DNA of 64,000 bases, taken from NCBI GenBank assembly GCA_034440575.1, contig JAOTOL010001638.1, positions 2,899,501 through 2,963,500 of the forward strand, in the 5' to 3' direction. The DNA is from Imbricaverruca yamaguchii. Taxonomy: Eukaryota > Arthropoda > Thecostraca > Neoverrucidae. The notes beneath the pieces were generated by a model that was not told the DNA's origin, did not search any database, and worked only from the letters and a program-made list of their open reading frames with translations. The position numbers and the translations under genes are program-made. Below are positions 35,020-46,765 of the stretch, piece by piece; position 1 is the stretch's first letter; the number at the start of each line of letters is the position of its first letter.

Positions 35020-35541
35020 AATTTTTCAATTTTAGAAAATTCATATTTTTGGATGGGGAAACATTTTGAGACTACGGTCCTTTTTACATTCCTTTTCTGA
35101 TTCCAAATACATTCCATTGATTCCAGATCTTCCAAAAATGAACCCCGGGGACGAGTAGTCCAAGGGTAAGTTGCCCGTCTCACAATCGAAAGAGCGTGGG
35201 TTCGAGTCTCACCTGCCGCTACTCTTCGCCCGCGACCAATCGGCGTGAGAGACTGGAGACGCTACATAACTCGACGGTCGACGTGTCGTAAATCCCAACA
35301 ACCACCACCAAAATGAACTCCCCAGGACCAAAAACATGACGTCAGTCGTGACTTAAACCCGCCAGTAATGCCACTTTGGGGATTGAAAAAATTGGGGTGA
35401 TTTCTGGTCCCACTCGTCGAACACATTCCGATGACACCTCCGACGTTTCCGTACGAAGCTTTATTTGCATATTAGAGGCCGGCTTATAATGCCCCCCACG
35501 GCAGAGTGTAAGGATCTGACCGGAATGACGGGCGGTGGAAT
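35020..35541 (+). mobile_element. T1 element copy 4, decayed, carrying a SINE-1
   Basis: The right half is recognisable: AAAATGAACTCCCCAGGACC, CACTCGTCGAACACATTCCG and AAGGATCTGACCGG, all in T1 order. The left part diverges beyond recognition before about 35020 and neither TTAA survives. It is older or faster-decaying than the other copies. Confidence 0.75.
35147..35306 (+). mobile_element. SINE-1 copy 5, inserted in a decayed T1 element
   Basis: Head GGGGACGAGTAGTCCAAGGG, B-box GGGTTCGAGTC, body GACCAATCGGCGTGAGAGAC and AACAACCACCACC end. The flanks CAAAAATGAACCCC and CCAAAATGAACTCCCC duplicate a stretch that is single in other T1 copies. The target-site duplication is about 10 bp or slightly more. 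Confidence 0.9.
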
Positions 35542-37183
35542 ATACCATTTGACGAGGGAGCCACTAAGAGCTCTGAAATCATATGAAGTGTTTTGCAACG
35601 GCTCATTCCAGATCAATTGTATTATGTTAATGATAATTCAATTAGCGACACCAATGTAATTATGTTACTACTAATAATGAGACTAATAACGATAATAGTG
35701 AAAGTGATAGCAACAAGAAGAGCAACATTGGTTTTCATGCGACTACTAAGAATCATATTCATAACCTACCACTAAAATCCGAGTCAAGAGAATCGAGCCG
35801 AAGGCCGAAAAGCCGAATAGCGTTCGTTATTGTTTTTTTTTTCCTCCGCACATTTGCACATTATTGTTGCCTGTCGGTTGGGCGCTATATGATCAATGTA
35901 GTAGATGAGCCCTAAAGCCCTAATAACTAACTAACTTGCCTGTGGGTGCCTTTTGCTATCCACTCCACTGATTCCAGGAGGTGAAGCACACATTTACCTC
36001 CTGGAATTGGCACATGGTGTTCAATCATGCATGCCACTTAGTTATGCGGTACCTCGATAGCAAGCAAGAGTTCACTTGGTGGCATTTACACGGTTTCGTA
36101 TTGAAGCTGCGCGTTCGCTTAAAAGCTTCCATCATGCAAATTAATCTGCATTGATTGTGTCTCCGTCTCGCCGTTCAGTGCTTCTGCGTTGAATATTGTG
36201 GGTGTTGCGATTGATCAGGCAGGATCAGTAACCATGTAATACGGACCAAAGCCGCAGATTCGCATACAAAAACAGAACTTTGTTTTTTGTTTCAGAACCT
36301 GAAGGATCAGATCTTGACAACCAACGTATGGGTGGAACATGTAAGTTAAGTGGCTGCCAACAGTTATGGTGAACACACTCTTGCATGACACTGGTTGGTA
36401 GCGGGAGATTGGGAACATTCGTGTCAATAAACGTTCGGCGAGATATAATTTCTCCCTTGTGATTGATTGCCTGGTATATTCAGGCCCATGTTGCTTGCGG
36501 TTTGGCGGGATGGCTATTGATATCGACCATTCCTACGCCTCCGCGATCAATTGACAGGGACATACTTGTGTGCTTTGCTCTGGCTACCTACCCTTTCCAC
36601 ATTATTGAAACGTTTCACCCATTATCATTGGTACAATACATTTTGGTGTTGAGGATAATTGAGCACATGAGTAGGAAATGTTAGCAAACGCAATTTGGGG
36701 ATCGCAATGTTACGTACCGTTAAAAGGCTTCTCCTCCTCGAACATATAATAACTGTGTTGGTGTTCCCCGGTTTTCTGTTAAAAAACATGAAAGACTGTC
36801 GTTGCATATCACTGTCGGCAACGTAAACGCCAACATCTTTTATCTACCTCAATGGGAATTCTTGACATTTCCGTTGTCTTTATTTTCTTCCCCAGAATAC
36901 CTGTACCTTTTCTAGCATTCGTAGCAAGTCCCAATAATTCGCGAAAATCTTGAGCTCACCAAGCGCACTGAGAGGGTTCTTTGGCTACATGGCCCTCGTA
37001 GCGTCATCGCGGTGCGGGGAAGTTCAGCTTGGTCCCCACCCCCTGATTTGTCTAAGGTAATTCGAAAATGATTCTTTGGAAGTTAATGTAGCTACTATAA
37101 TCTATGAACACACATCGCGTGAAACTTATGGATCTAACTGGCCACGGAGCTGGGGTAGGCCAAACATAATACTTTGATATATA

Positions 37184-37185
<2 letters not shown>

Positions 37186-37259
<74 letters not shown>

Positions 37260-37260
37260 A
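37186..37260. repeat. (TA)n microsatellite with short TG run
   Basis: About 33 TA repeats followed by TGTGTGTGTA. The Tyr-Ile peptides read from it on both strands are artefacts. Confidence 0.97.
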
Positions 37261-39208
37261 TATATGTATATATGGATATATTTAGACATATGTATTCATG
37301 CAGAATGTATAATATGCAGTTATCCATTAATCCAGAATAGCATTGGAGAATTGCGGATTGACTTCCGAGGTGAAGTGAAGGACCAGAACTGTTCAAAGAA
37401 AGAATATGGAATGTTCACAGTCTATTGCAACTTCAATGCCCATAGCTCATTGTTGTCTTCTCGATGAGTGAAAACCATCATATCTCCAATTGTATTTAAA
37501 AATGGACGCTAGATAAATATGCAGCACTCAAAATACGCTTAAAATTTTCCTGAATCATAAAATGTCATCCGAGTTCTTCCTAAATCATTGACCGCGGATG
37601 GCTTCGAAAAACTCAGTCGCCTATGCAACCATGTAACGAAGTGTGTTCTCCAAATCGATTAGAGAATCGTCGTTATCCATGTACGAGTGCTGCCACGTTG
37701 GGGTTATGCACGTGAAAACCAGCATTTTTGTGACAAAGGGCCGTAACGTAGAGTACGTGAAATGCGACGATACTCTCTTTTTTCGGAGATTGACCACCAT
37801 TACAGTCCAACATTTTCACCTTCATCCAGATGACTCATGCAAAATACTTTTCACTACTCACTTCGTTTAAGGGCGTCATCTCTCTGTCAGAAACTTTGCT
37901 TTCTATTGTTTTGGGGTGGGCTAGCTTAGATTGGTTTGCATTTTGCATTTATGGAAATTCAAGTCCAATTTTCAAAAGTGGGGATGGTACAAAAACACAA
38001 TTGCATATATCTAGCTTAAACCAGCCAGGCTCTTGCTTCTCAAATAACTTCCATCTGTGGCTTATTCTGCACGTCTACTTAGCATATAATGTGTCACCAG
38101 ACAACTTGAGTATGTCACAAACAGAGACATTTTTGGAGATATATTACCAGACAGCCGCTGCCATCTCAGGACGACTATTCTGCGCTTTCTTGAATACCCT
38201 TCCGCTTCCTTGACCAGAGGATGGAATCATTCTCTCAACTTACTTCCAAGTTCTAACAACTTCTGGTAGTGCTTTTCAGACTTTGCTGTTCCTATAAAGT
38301 CCAATAACAACTTTATCCACGCTCAGCGCAGTCGTTCGTGACGCTTACCTCCCTCACTCTCGCCAGTGATGTCTGGCGTAGGCAGCTGAGCTTGGCCAAT
38401 CCTCTTCTTCTAGCTCCAAAAAGGTCAACTTCGATTGAAGAAGCTGAAAGGTATGCACTTTTACCTGGCCAAACTAGATCCGCCAGGATCGTGAGCATGT
38501 TGGGGATGTCAGAAAACACGGGTTTGCCGATTCCAGTGCCGTAACGTCGTCCTGGAGATTGGGGCTAGCTCACTGGCCTACCTCTAGCAGGCGCATAGCC
38601 GACTCACGTTGCGCAGACGGGGGCGCAATGGAATATATATGGCGGAAAAGGTACGCCATATCCAGCGCGCCGTTTTTTGTTCCGATCCGCGGAAAAACTT
38701 AGGGGGTGTGAAATGACTCCGTCCCCGAAACCCCGCCCCCGAAGGTTAACTTTTACGATTTTTGTTCAGGGACAATTGCATTTAGGGAGAGTGAACAGTT
38801 GTATTGAGCTCAAGTGGGTGCGGCACCCGCTTGTTCGCGCAAGCTGGGCGCAGCACCCCAGTCCTGTGGCGTACGTTCCGCCGCCACCTTCACCTACTAT
38901 ATACAACTGATTTATTATATGATCAATAGCATCACACCATGAGTGTTTTCCGCCGTCGTGTCATCTTCTTTGGTAAACAAATTTTAACCGAAATGAGCAT
39001 TTGCTGTTTAATGTTTTACCTTCGACATTACTTGAGCGATATGTGTTACCCTCGCTCATCATGCTTGGAATCTATATAAGAATATGCTGTAGAACAATGC
39101 ATTATTTTTCTTACGTGACTCCCATGTTAATTAAGAAGTGGTGAACAAAAATCTGCAAAGTTGTTCCAACGAAAATCAGGAAATGTAAATACAGGAAATG
39201 TCCGCTTG

Positions 39209-39248
39209 GTCCTAGACCCTATACCCTAGTCCTAAACCCTGGCCCTGG
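39209..39248 (+). repeat. CCCTA-like short degenerate repeat
   Basis: CCTAGACCCTATACCCTAGT followed by CCTAAACCCTGGCCCTGG: about six near-copies of a CCCTAN unit, loosely telomere-like. Confidence 0.7.
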
Positions 39249-41490
39249 ACGAAGTCCAAAATCAAAAATGCTTCCTAATTTCCTAATTTATACATTTGGG
39301 GCCGAGGCAACAAAATATGATTACAGAAGTGTCTGATTACTCTGGTCGCACTGACTAGAGTTTGATGCAACATAATAAGTTGCTTTTGGGCTTTTTCGTT
39401 GAGATTTGGTAGAACTGACATTATGAATGTCACTGCGTCCCCACTCATCCTGGTGTGACCTATCGCGACTTCAGTTCTAGCTCTCTTCCAAGGATGAGGA
39501 CTTGATGGCAAACTGGATTTGAAGACGAAAAGCGCCAAGAAAGATGAATAGCTGATAATGGCACAAGAGCATCCGGTATTTCAGCCCTCTAGCACTAATG
39601 AAACAATAACGTCGCCAGCACCTGCCATTGTAAATTAGCGCGCACGCTTTTGGAGACAATACTGCTTAATTTGAGAAACACTGGCTGAGCAATTGTACCA
39701 GTTAACTCAACAGCCAAGCAAAATGCCGTGTTTGTGTGCTAGTTGTAACTGTCAAAACATGCGTGAGGTAGCGTTAGATGCTGTTTGTCCGCATTCTGCC
39801 TGGCGCAACACATGCTGACCGGGCTTCCTTAGAGTGCCAATGCTGTGCGAAAATGGCTCAAGAGATGGTTGGTAGTGGTAAGAGTTTAAGTATTCTGATA
39901 GTTGTTTTTTTTCTTCAAGGAAATGATTTACAACATACTCAGTTTCCATGCATTGCACGCATAATACTATCTGCATGAGTTCGACATACTGGAAAATGGT
40001 ATACAAGTAGCACAAACATTGCACAAGTGCCGAGGCTGCTGTGATAATTCTACCTCCCGTTACACTTCAAGCAGGAGGTAATTGTGAATGTGCGGGTGAA
40101 AATGCAGATGTCTTTGGAATTATCAAAACGTTTATAATGATAATTAGTGGATAATTTGAAGCAAGTGGTGAGATTTACGCAGTCGACGTATTATTAACTG
40201 CACTATCGCCTAATGCAATGCTTTTAGCAAGGCAATGCAACCGGAGAAAATTGATCAGATGTTCACCGTCAAATTTTAGAAAATGGCTGTGGTAGCATTA
40301 TGCGATAAGGTGACGGTCCAAAACATTGCGGCGGGATGGTGAAATGTACACTAGTCGACAGGAACTTAACCCCGTGCCGCGATATTTATCAGTGCAATGA
40401 ACGTCCAGAAAACTAGTCAAATGTTCACTACTGGAACATGGAATAATGACTGCTCATCTTTAGCAGTAAAATAGCGGTTAAAAATCGAGTGAATGAAAGT
40501 GAAACATACGGAAATATACCTGAAATACAAGGCATACACCACTCTTCTGCTAGACATTGTTTTCCAACAAAGCCTTGGGTTGCGTGGTTTAAAAATGAGT
40601 ATATGTACGTTAGCATCTTAGTTTTCGCTTCATCCGATGCGTAACGATGGTGTCGCTGACCAGCTAAATGTCCACGCCTGGTCCGTAGCACCACCAGACA
40701 TTCGAGCATGAGGCCGCATCTCAGGTCGAGGTCGCTCTCTTTTTATACCCTAACTATAACTATTGCTCACGTTGATGTATAAAGACCATGCCCTTGTGTG
40801 TTTCAATGAGGCACCAGCTGTGGGCTTTTTCTGCTCCTTTTTCTGCTATTGCGCCCCAACATATTCCAGTAACGGGCCAAAAAGATATGTTTACATTATA
40901 ATTCCCAGTGTGCTATGTTGAGATTTGATTCAAAGAAATGTTTCATCAAGTCTTAAGCACGTCACACAGGTCATGGTGGGTAATGATTTTCCATGAATTC
41001 AGTGTGATCGGCTATCAACTAAGGTGTTTTGCTGAATTCACGGGTACTCAGTGAAATTGGCATGTTTATTCTAGCTTAGTCATGGTTTTAGAATCTGCCT
41101 TATGGCTTAGGGAGAATTAATATGTTAAAGCACACCTGCGATCTCGACGGATATAAAGAAAAAATCGATGTGAAATGGGTAGTAGATCCTTGAATGCCTA
41201 TGCAACCGAGCACTAAAAGCTTAATTGCACATTAAGCGACTTAACGACATTTCGTTATCACGAAACCGCGTTCATAGCCCTTAAAAGTAAGCTGCGATGC
41301 TGATTGCCAAAGCTAACTTTGGAGTTTATGTTCTGCATCACAGACACATGCTAATGATGTGACAAGTACATGCCAGCTTTAGACTTGTTAACAACGACTA
41401 GTTTTTACAAATTTTTGCCAATGCGCCCGGCGTTATGTCGATGCTACATGGGATACACAATTGCGACATTGATGCGTGACCTTGCACCGG

Positions 41491-44400
41491 TGGTGCCACA
41501 TCCGGGGCGGGTCAGTGAATGACCCAGGTGACGTCACTGCCGACGGCTCAGCTGTCGGCCCGACCTCCGGGATCGTCAGCGTGCGGCGACGGTTCAGCCG
41601 AGATCGAAAGGCGGCATCGATCCTTCTGGCGGATCGACGGCTCGCTTCTTCACCGTGTGCTGTCTCCGCGTTCAGGGAGCACGCGGAATTCGTGACTTGG
41701 ATGACGCTCCAAGTGCACGTTGGCACGCACATTATTGGCTAGCTGGCGATTATTCACCCAGGTCAGGCAGGGCATGTCTTGTCTTCCTCAGCCCCTTTCC
41801 CTTTCCACTTCTGCCAGTGTGTATTCTGTCGATCCCACAACAGACAACTTCGGAAGGAGTTAGCCGCAGCAATGACCGTGAATGTCCTAAAATGTAAACA
41901 TCCTAGAGTGCGTTAGAAGCTGCCCGGGCGAAAATATAATCTACGGACGTCCGATAGAATCTTGATTCATACTTTCGGGTCGTCGGCAATACTACATGTG
42001 TCTGCTTGTGTTCGTGCGTCATATTCACGGCAAAGGTATTTACAATGCGCAATTATGCGACAACAACACTGGAAGAAATCAACCTTGGCCCTTCGCTACA
42101 GTACGCCTTGCAGACCAACGTTCATCAAATTCCATGCGACGTTTTCGGGAAGCATACCATTCATGAAAGCAAAGGCACAATGATCGTAATCACCGACGAA
42201 TTACCCTCACATGTTTTGCGCGTCCGGGATCGAATCTCCAGAGTGTGCAATAGATTCCTGGTGGTCCAGATGGCCTCGAATGGCAAACTGGGTTGGGTGT
42301 TTCGGACGGGCCATATATTCTGGTAGACGTATCGTCGTCCGGGTCATCTCGAACTCCCGCCTAATTGTGGTCAGTCTCGGCTAATGCAGTCCAGTTGACG
42401 AACAGGTCGTGCCATTGGTATAGTTTCGATACAATGCAAAGTACAGCTGTAAAATAAATGAGGAAATGCCAACACAATTGTGCATAACTTAAGGCAAAAG
42501 GCAGCACACTATAAGTATGCTGCTAGTTATTCATCATTTCGACATTCATCCCATCTGGTTGCCACTCCTTTTCCTCTTAATGGAATTCGCCTTGCATTGC
42601 ATTGTATTCATAGCTACCGTCTAGGGAGAAGAACCAAAGGTTGGTGTTTTCACGGTAAGTAAGCATACATTCTTGCCATATTCGATGCGTCTGCCTTTGT
42701 TGCCCCTGTGATCACTCATGCTGCTAATTCGCTCTACAGACCGAAACTCCATCGCTTGTATACCTTTTGCGGGGATCCCCGAGTGTACATCACCGCCTTA
42801 TCTGATAACACCTTGACGGAGATAAACTTTCTTGTTGCCGTAGAATCCGGATTGAATAACATATACGTCTCCATGACCAGTTGATTGAAATATGAAAAAT
42901 CGTTCCATTGAAACTATGATTAACACTGTTATTACGGAGGTATGCTTTTCCTCCTGTTCTTTTCTCGCGCTATTTCCGAATCATCTGTGAAAGAGATTTA
43001 AACTTGGTGGCTTGTTTTTCCTATCTTGTTTCTCCTTTTATCAAAGGAAGGGGTTCTACTCCTAGCAGAAGCAGCCGCAGGGAGCCCCGTTGTGGTGTCA
43101 TGACCATAGTCTGGGAGCCAGTTACGGTGTCATGGTCATGCTCTTGGAGTCCGTTATGATGTCGAGGCTCCATCGTGTCTTCGAAGTCAAGTCGTGCATA
43201 AGCATAGGTGATCCTGTGTTGTACTGGAAGTCAGCGTGGGATAGTTGTTGATTCCGTTGTTGGATCTTTTGTGCTTGAGTATATACATGTTCGGGAAAGC
43301 AGTGCCGTGTCAATGAAATCGAAATTTAGGAAATCTTCAAAACTGGCACGCATTAAAATAAACGTGAGTTGTGGTAGTTTCAGAATGGTAGAAGTTGAAT
43401 CAGTTGCACACATTTTACAAGGCCTTGAATGCAAAGAAATACAGCTAGCCTGGATAGGCAACCTCATATTTTCTCTATATATTTCACCCCGTCCACCCCA
43501 CCTTCTTCCTCCAATTGTTGGATTTAGTCACGCCACTGGCATCTGTTGAAATAATTATTTCCGAGAACGTTAATGGAATGGAATACCGATGGAAGTACGC
43601 TTCCGGTTTGTTACGTTGTATCATATATTGTGTCGCAAACAGTAGGCCATGGGAATTCATTGGTCAGTAGAAGCAGGACTCATTCCCAACGGACGTGGCA
43701 TAAAATAACTGAAAGGAAGTGTGTAGCGCTGTCCCATCTGATCATATATGCTAAGTTTCTTTTAAAATTCAGCTTTATGCAGCTGTATTGACCGATCATT
43801 GCAAACCCTCTCCCCTTCACGGTTGTTCAGCAGCACGGCACCCTATCCAAAAGTTGATGCGCCACTAACTTCACTTGGGTTCATATGAGTATAGGAATCG
43901 ATGGCCTGGGACGCACACGCTAATACTGCCTGCACCGATCTACGGACAATACATGAGGCCCTTGTACGTGCATATGCTGCAGGGCAGATGTACCACTACT
44001 CATCATAACCAAACACACAAAGTACGCTGATCGCGTCAGGCTGTTCGGCATGCCCTTCAGCTTGACATCCACCGTGTGGCAGGCTGATCTCGTTTGTGTG
44101 GCAACGGAAATTAGGCTATCTAACAAATAACACAATTGATTTCGCCCACACACTTCCACTGTTCTGTCTGAGAGCACCACAGCTGGTGTCCTACCAGAGC
44201 GCTGCAGGGAAATTCGAACTTGCGTGTCTACCGGATACCAGACTCACGATTGCCAATCGCACATACACAACGTCGTCCAAGCGTGGAGGGTCGGTGGGTT
44301 ACTCATCGCTTCCTTGGAGCTGGACTACTATTATAATAGTAGCCCAACTGGCGTTAGTAATCGCATCGGTATGTTCGCGTTCGCGTTAGTAATCGCATGT

Positions 44401-44497
44401 TCTGTCTATGTTCGGTTGGTTATCAAATAAGGTATTGTAGCATGCACGGTTCCCTGAAAGGACCCCAAGTGCTCGGCATATTTCGAAAGGTGACCAT
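41491..44497. other. Unassigned DNA with a CpG-rich patch
   Basis: CpG-rich at 41500-41740. A 106-codon frame at 42006-42326 has even codon-like composition but no domain. A 16-bp direct repeat GCGTTAGTAATCGCAT lies at 44351 and 44384. Confidence 0.5.
43078..43175 (+). repeat. ~42-bp tandem repeat, two to three units
   Basis: GGAGCC-GTT-TGGTGTCATG recurs at about 43080, 43115 and 43148 with variation. Confidence 0.75.
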
Positions 44498-44652
44498 TTG
44501 AAATTCCACAAATTTCACACCATTGCACGGTATGCCACACAATTTGGCACCATTGTACACCACATCCAAACATTTCTCGCAATTCCACACCATTTCACAT
44601 TATTTGACATCATTCCACGCCAATCCACACTATTCCGCACTATTCCATACTA
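44498..44652 (+). repeat. ~10-bp degenerate array (ATTCCACACC)
   Basis: Repeats of the form ATTCCACACC/ATTTCACATT/ATTCCGCACT fill 155 bp and end 140 bp before the T2 element. Confidence 0.8.
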
Positions 44653-44796
44653 TTCGCAAGCTAATCCTTAGCTATTTATGAAAACATGGTGTTATTACAA
44701 TATATAAATGGCTAATATGCATTCTGTCAGCTTTCACAATTATTTCAATTGCCCATGCTAACTACATTAGTCGCCGCTAATCCGCCGATTGCTTAA

Positions 44797-45819
44797 CCCG
44801 CGCACGTCCGGGGGTAGATATCTGCCCTCCCCATCCGGTTTTTCCTTATTTTCCGCCAAACTAATCGGGGTAGCAAGGCCAACCGTCGCATAGCTGTTCA
44901 TTTGTCTTTTCCGCATATCCTCATATATTTTTAACCATAGGTTATCTCAGGTCAGGTCACCAGGTCTGGCGAAGTGACACCAACTACACTCGGAGTTCTA
45001 GGTGGCATAACTTCCACAATAATTGGGCGATTGATTTCAAACTTATAACACATCATGATCGTATCAGGGAGCATGATATGTATATCGGTTTTTTCGTAGC
45101 ATTGACCTTAGGTCAAGTCGCGGTCATGGCTTCCCCATTATTGGACTATGGTACAATATACAAATGTCTCCTGCTTACATATTTGCGCTCGGAATGATCT
45201 CACATCGGTTGTGGCATGTAGATGGAAGCTATGCTCAATGTTACCGCTGACATTTTTGCTCAGTGACCTCACGAAGGTCTCTGAGGTCACTTGAGATCAC
45301 TACACATTGATGCGCATTATATCGCACTGCATTGAGCTAGAAGGCTGAAATTGCCATCCTTGTGCTTGTATCACCAAGACGTGTCGATTGATATATTGCA
45401 TGGCCTCCCTGGGCGACTTCATGACCTTGACCTGAGGTCATGACTACATGACATTGACATGAGTTTCGGTTGACCTGACCTTAAATTACACCGCCTATTA
45501 TCGGTAGCGCATTTCAAGGACTGTCGAATAACGTTCGTCGCTTGTTTCTACGGTCTGTTATAGGTCTGTTATAGGTCCTGAGGTATTTGTCAATATCTGA
45601 GTCCCACCTGATCTGGTCGAATTTGGCCTATGATGACCCAGTGACCTGAATGTTGACCTGAGCGAAAAAATGACCGAAACACTTTCGATAGAGCCCGTCA
45701 CCACCTATCCAATGCCGTTTTCCGTTTGTCGCTAGCTAGCATAGGTCTAGAAATCGTAGGGGGCAGACATCTGCCCCCCGGACATGCGAAGTTGGCGCTG
45801 ACCTCCGGACGTGCGAGTG
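44797..45819 (+). mobile_element. T2 element, full length: TTAA-flanked non-autonomous transposon
   Basis: 1023 bp between TTAA at 44793-44796 and 45820-45823. The left tip CCCGCGCACGTCCGG is matched by the reverse complement of the right tip (CACTCGCACGTCCGG), giving imperfect ~15-bp inverted repeats. Near both ends lies a palindromic GGGGGCAGACATCTGCCCCC-like segment. The interior is non-coding and rich in TGACCT/AGGTCA. The family is likely to be moved in trans by a TTAA-specific transposase, which is not in the window. Confidence 0.85.
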
Positions 45820-46128
45820 TTAATTCCTGTCAACTGCTCAAATCATATGCAACAGCATGAAGTACAGATGCTTCGAGTGTATCTAGTAATACCCAAATCC
45901 TACTGACCCCACACAGTGTCACTACGTCTTACTCACTGCCGCATACGCTTATGAAATCGCCCGTAAGGCATGTCGGCTGGTAATTTATTGCGCTGGCCCC
46001 AGTCTAATTGACGGCCTCTAGGTATCTGAGGTGAGAGAGCGCTGGAATGTTCGCCTATGCTGTTCTTTGCTTGAATCTCGTCTGTGATGTCCAACATTTG
46101 TCCAGGTCTGCACGTGATATCTGATAAG

Positions 46129-46155
46129 GGACTCTCCGAAGCCTTCGGAGAGTCC
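46129..46155. repeat. 27-bp near-perfect palindrome
   Basis: GGACTCTCCGAAG, one central C, then CTTCGGAGAGTCC: 13-bp perfect arms with a single-base centre. Confidence 0.95.
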
Positions 46156-46624
46156 ACACTGACCGAGTGCAAAGATCATCTATCTGGCTGTCTCCCGCGC
46201 GTCACTTGTGCTTCCCACAGCCTGTGATTGCACCGACCACACGGAAATCGGTCGGCAACCGCAGCAACAATGGGCATGCCGAGAAGACTGGCATTGTTGA
46301 TCTCAGGCGTCTATATGCAATATAAGCTGCCCACCGTGGCGGTTGTGGCCGACTTGAATACCCAGCGCCTGGTGTGATTTATTACCTTCCATAGCCATAT
46401 GTGCATGCGCTGTCATGTCCATGAATTCACACCTGTGTTGAATTGTAGAGGCAATAACTGGATTGTGTCCCTGATAGCACTGCTGATGCGCCAGTTCTCG
46501 TTTCTATCTCTTTTTGCTCTGAATTAATCTGCTTTTCATGGACACCGTATTTGTTAGTATTCATACAATGAAGAATGAAGAAAGAGCTGTGAGGATTCCA
46601 CCTGACATGGGATGTTACACATGT

Positions 46625-46765
46625 TGCGATGTAGAGTTACACTAGTGTTCAGCTCGCGGTCGATGTAGTTATGCTAGTGCCTAGCTCACGTCCGATGTAG
46701 AGTTACACTAGTGCTCAGTTCTCGGTCGACGTAGAGGTTATACACTAATGCCTAGTTCGCGGCTT
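46625..46765 (+). repeat. ~45-bp tandem repeat, three to four units
   Basis: The theme GATGTAGAGTTACACTAGTG, then CTCAGCTCGCGGTC, recurs near 46629, 46665, 46696 and 46728. Confidence 0.85.

Larger units (their letters stand above)
35542..41490. other. Unassigned DNA
   Basis: Contains the TA microsatellite and the CCCTA-like run. Frames at 37830-38213 (127 codons) and 38338-38544 have no recognisable domain and no splice context I trust. Confidence 0.55.

Noticed and set aside
37052..37467. Tyr/Ile-repeat peptides on both strands
   Set aside because: Direct translation of the TA microsatellite.
37830..38213. 127-codon plus-strand frame as a gene
   Set aside because: No recognisable domain, no splice context and no codon pattern distinct from nearby chance frames.
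39209..39248. Interstitial telomere
   Set aside because: Only about six imperfect CCCTA-like units; no true TTAGGG-type run.
42006..42326. 106-codon plus-strand frame as a gene
   Set aside because: No motif recognised and no flanking splice pair that I trust. A protein search with a clear homologue would overturn this.
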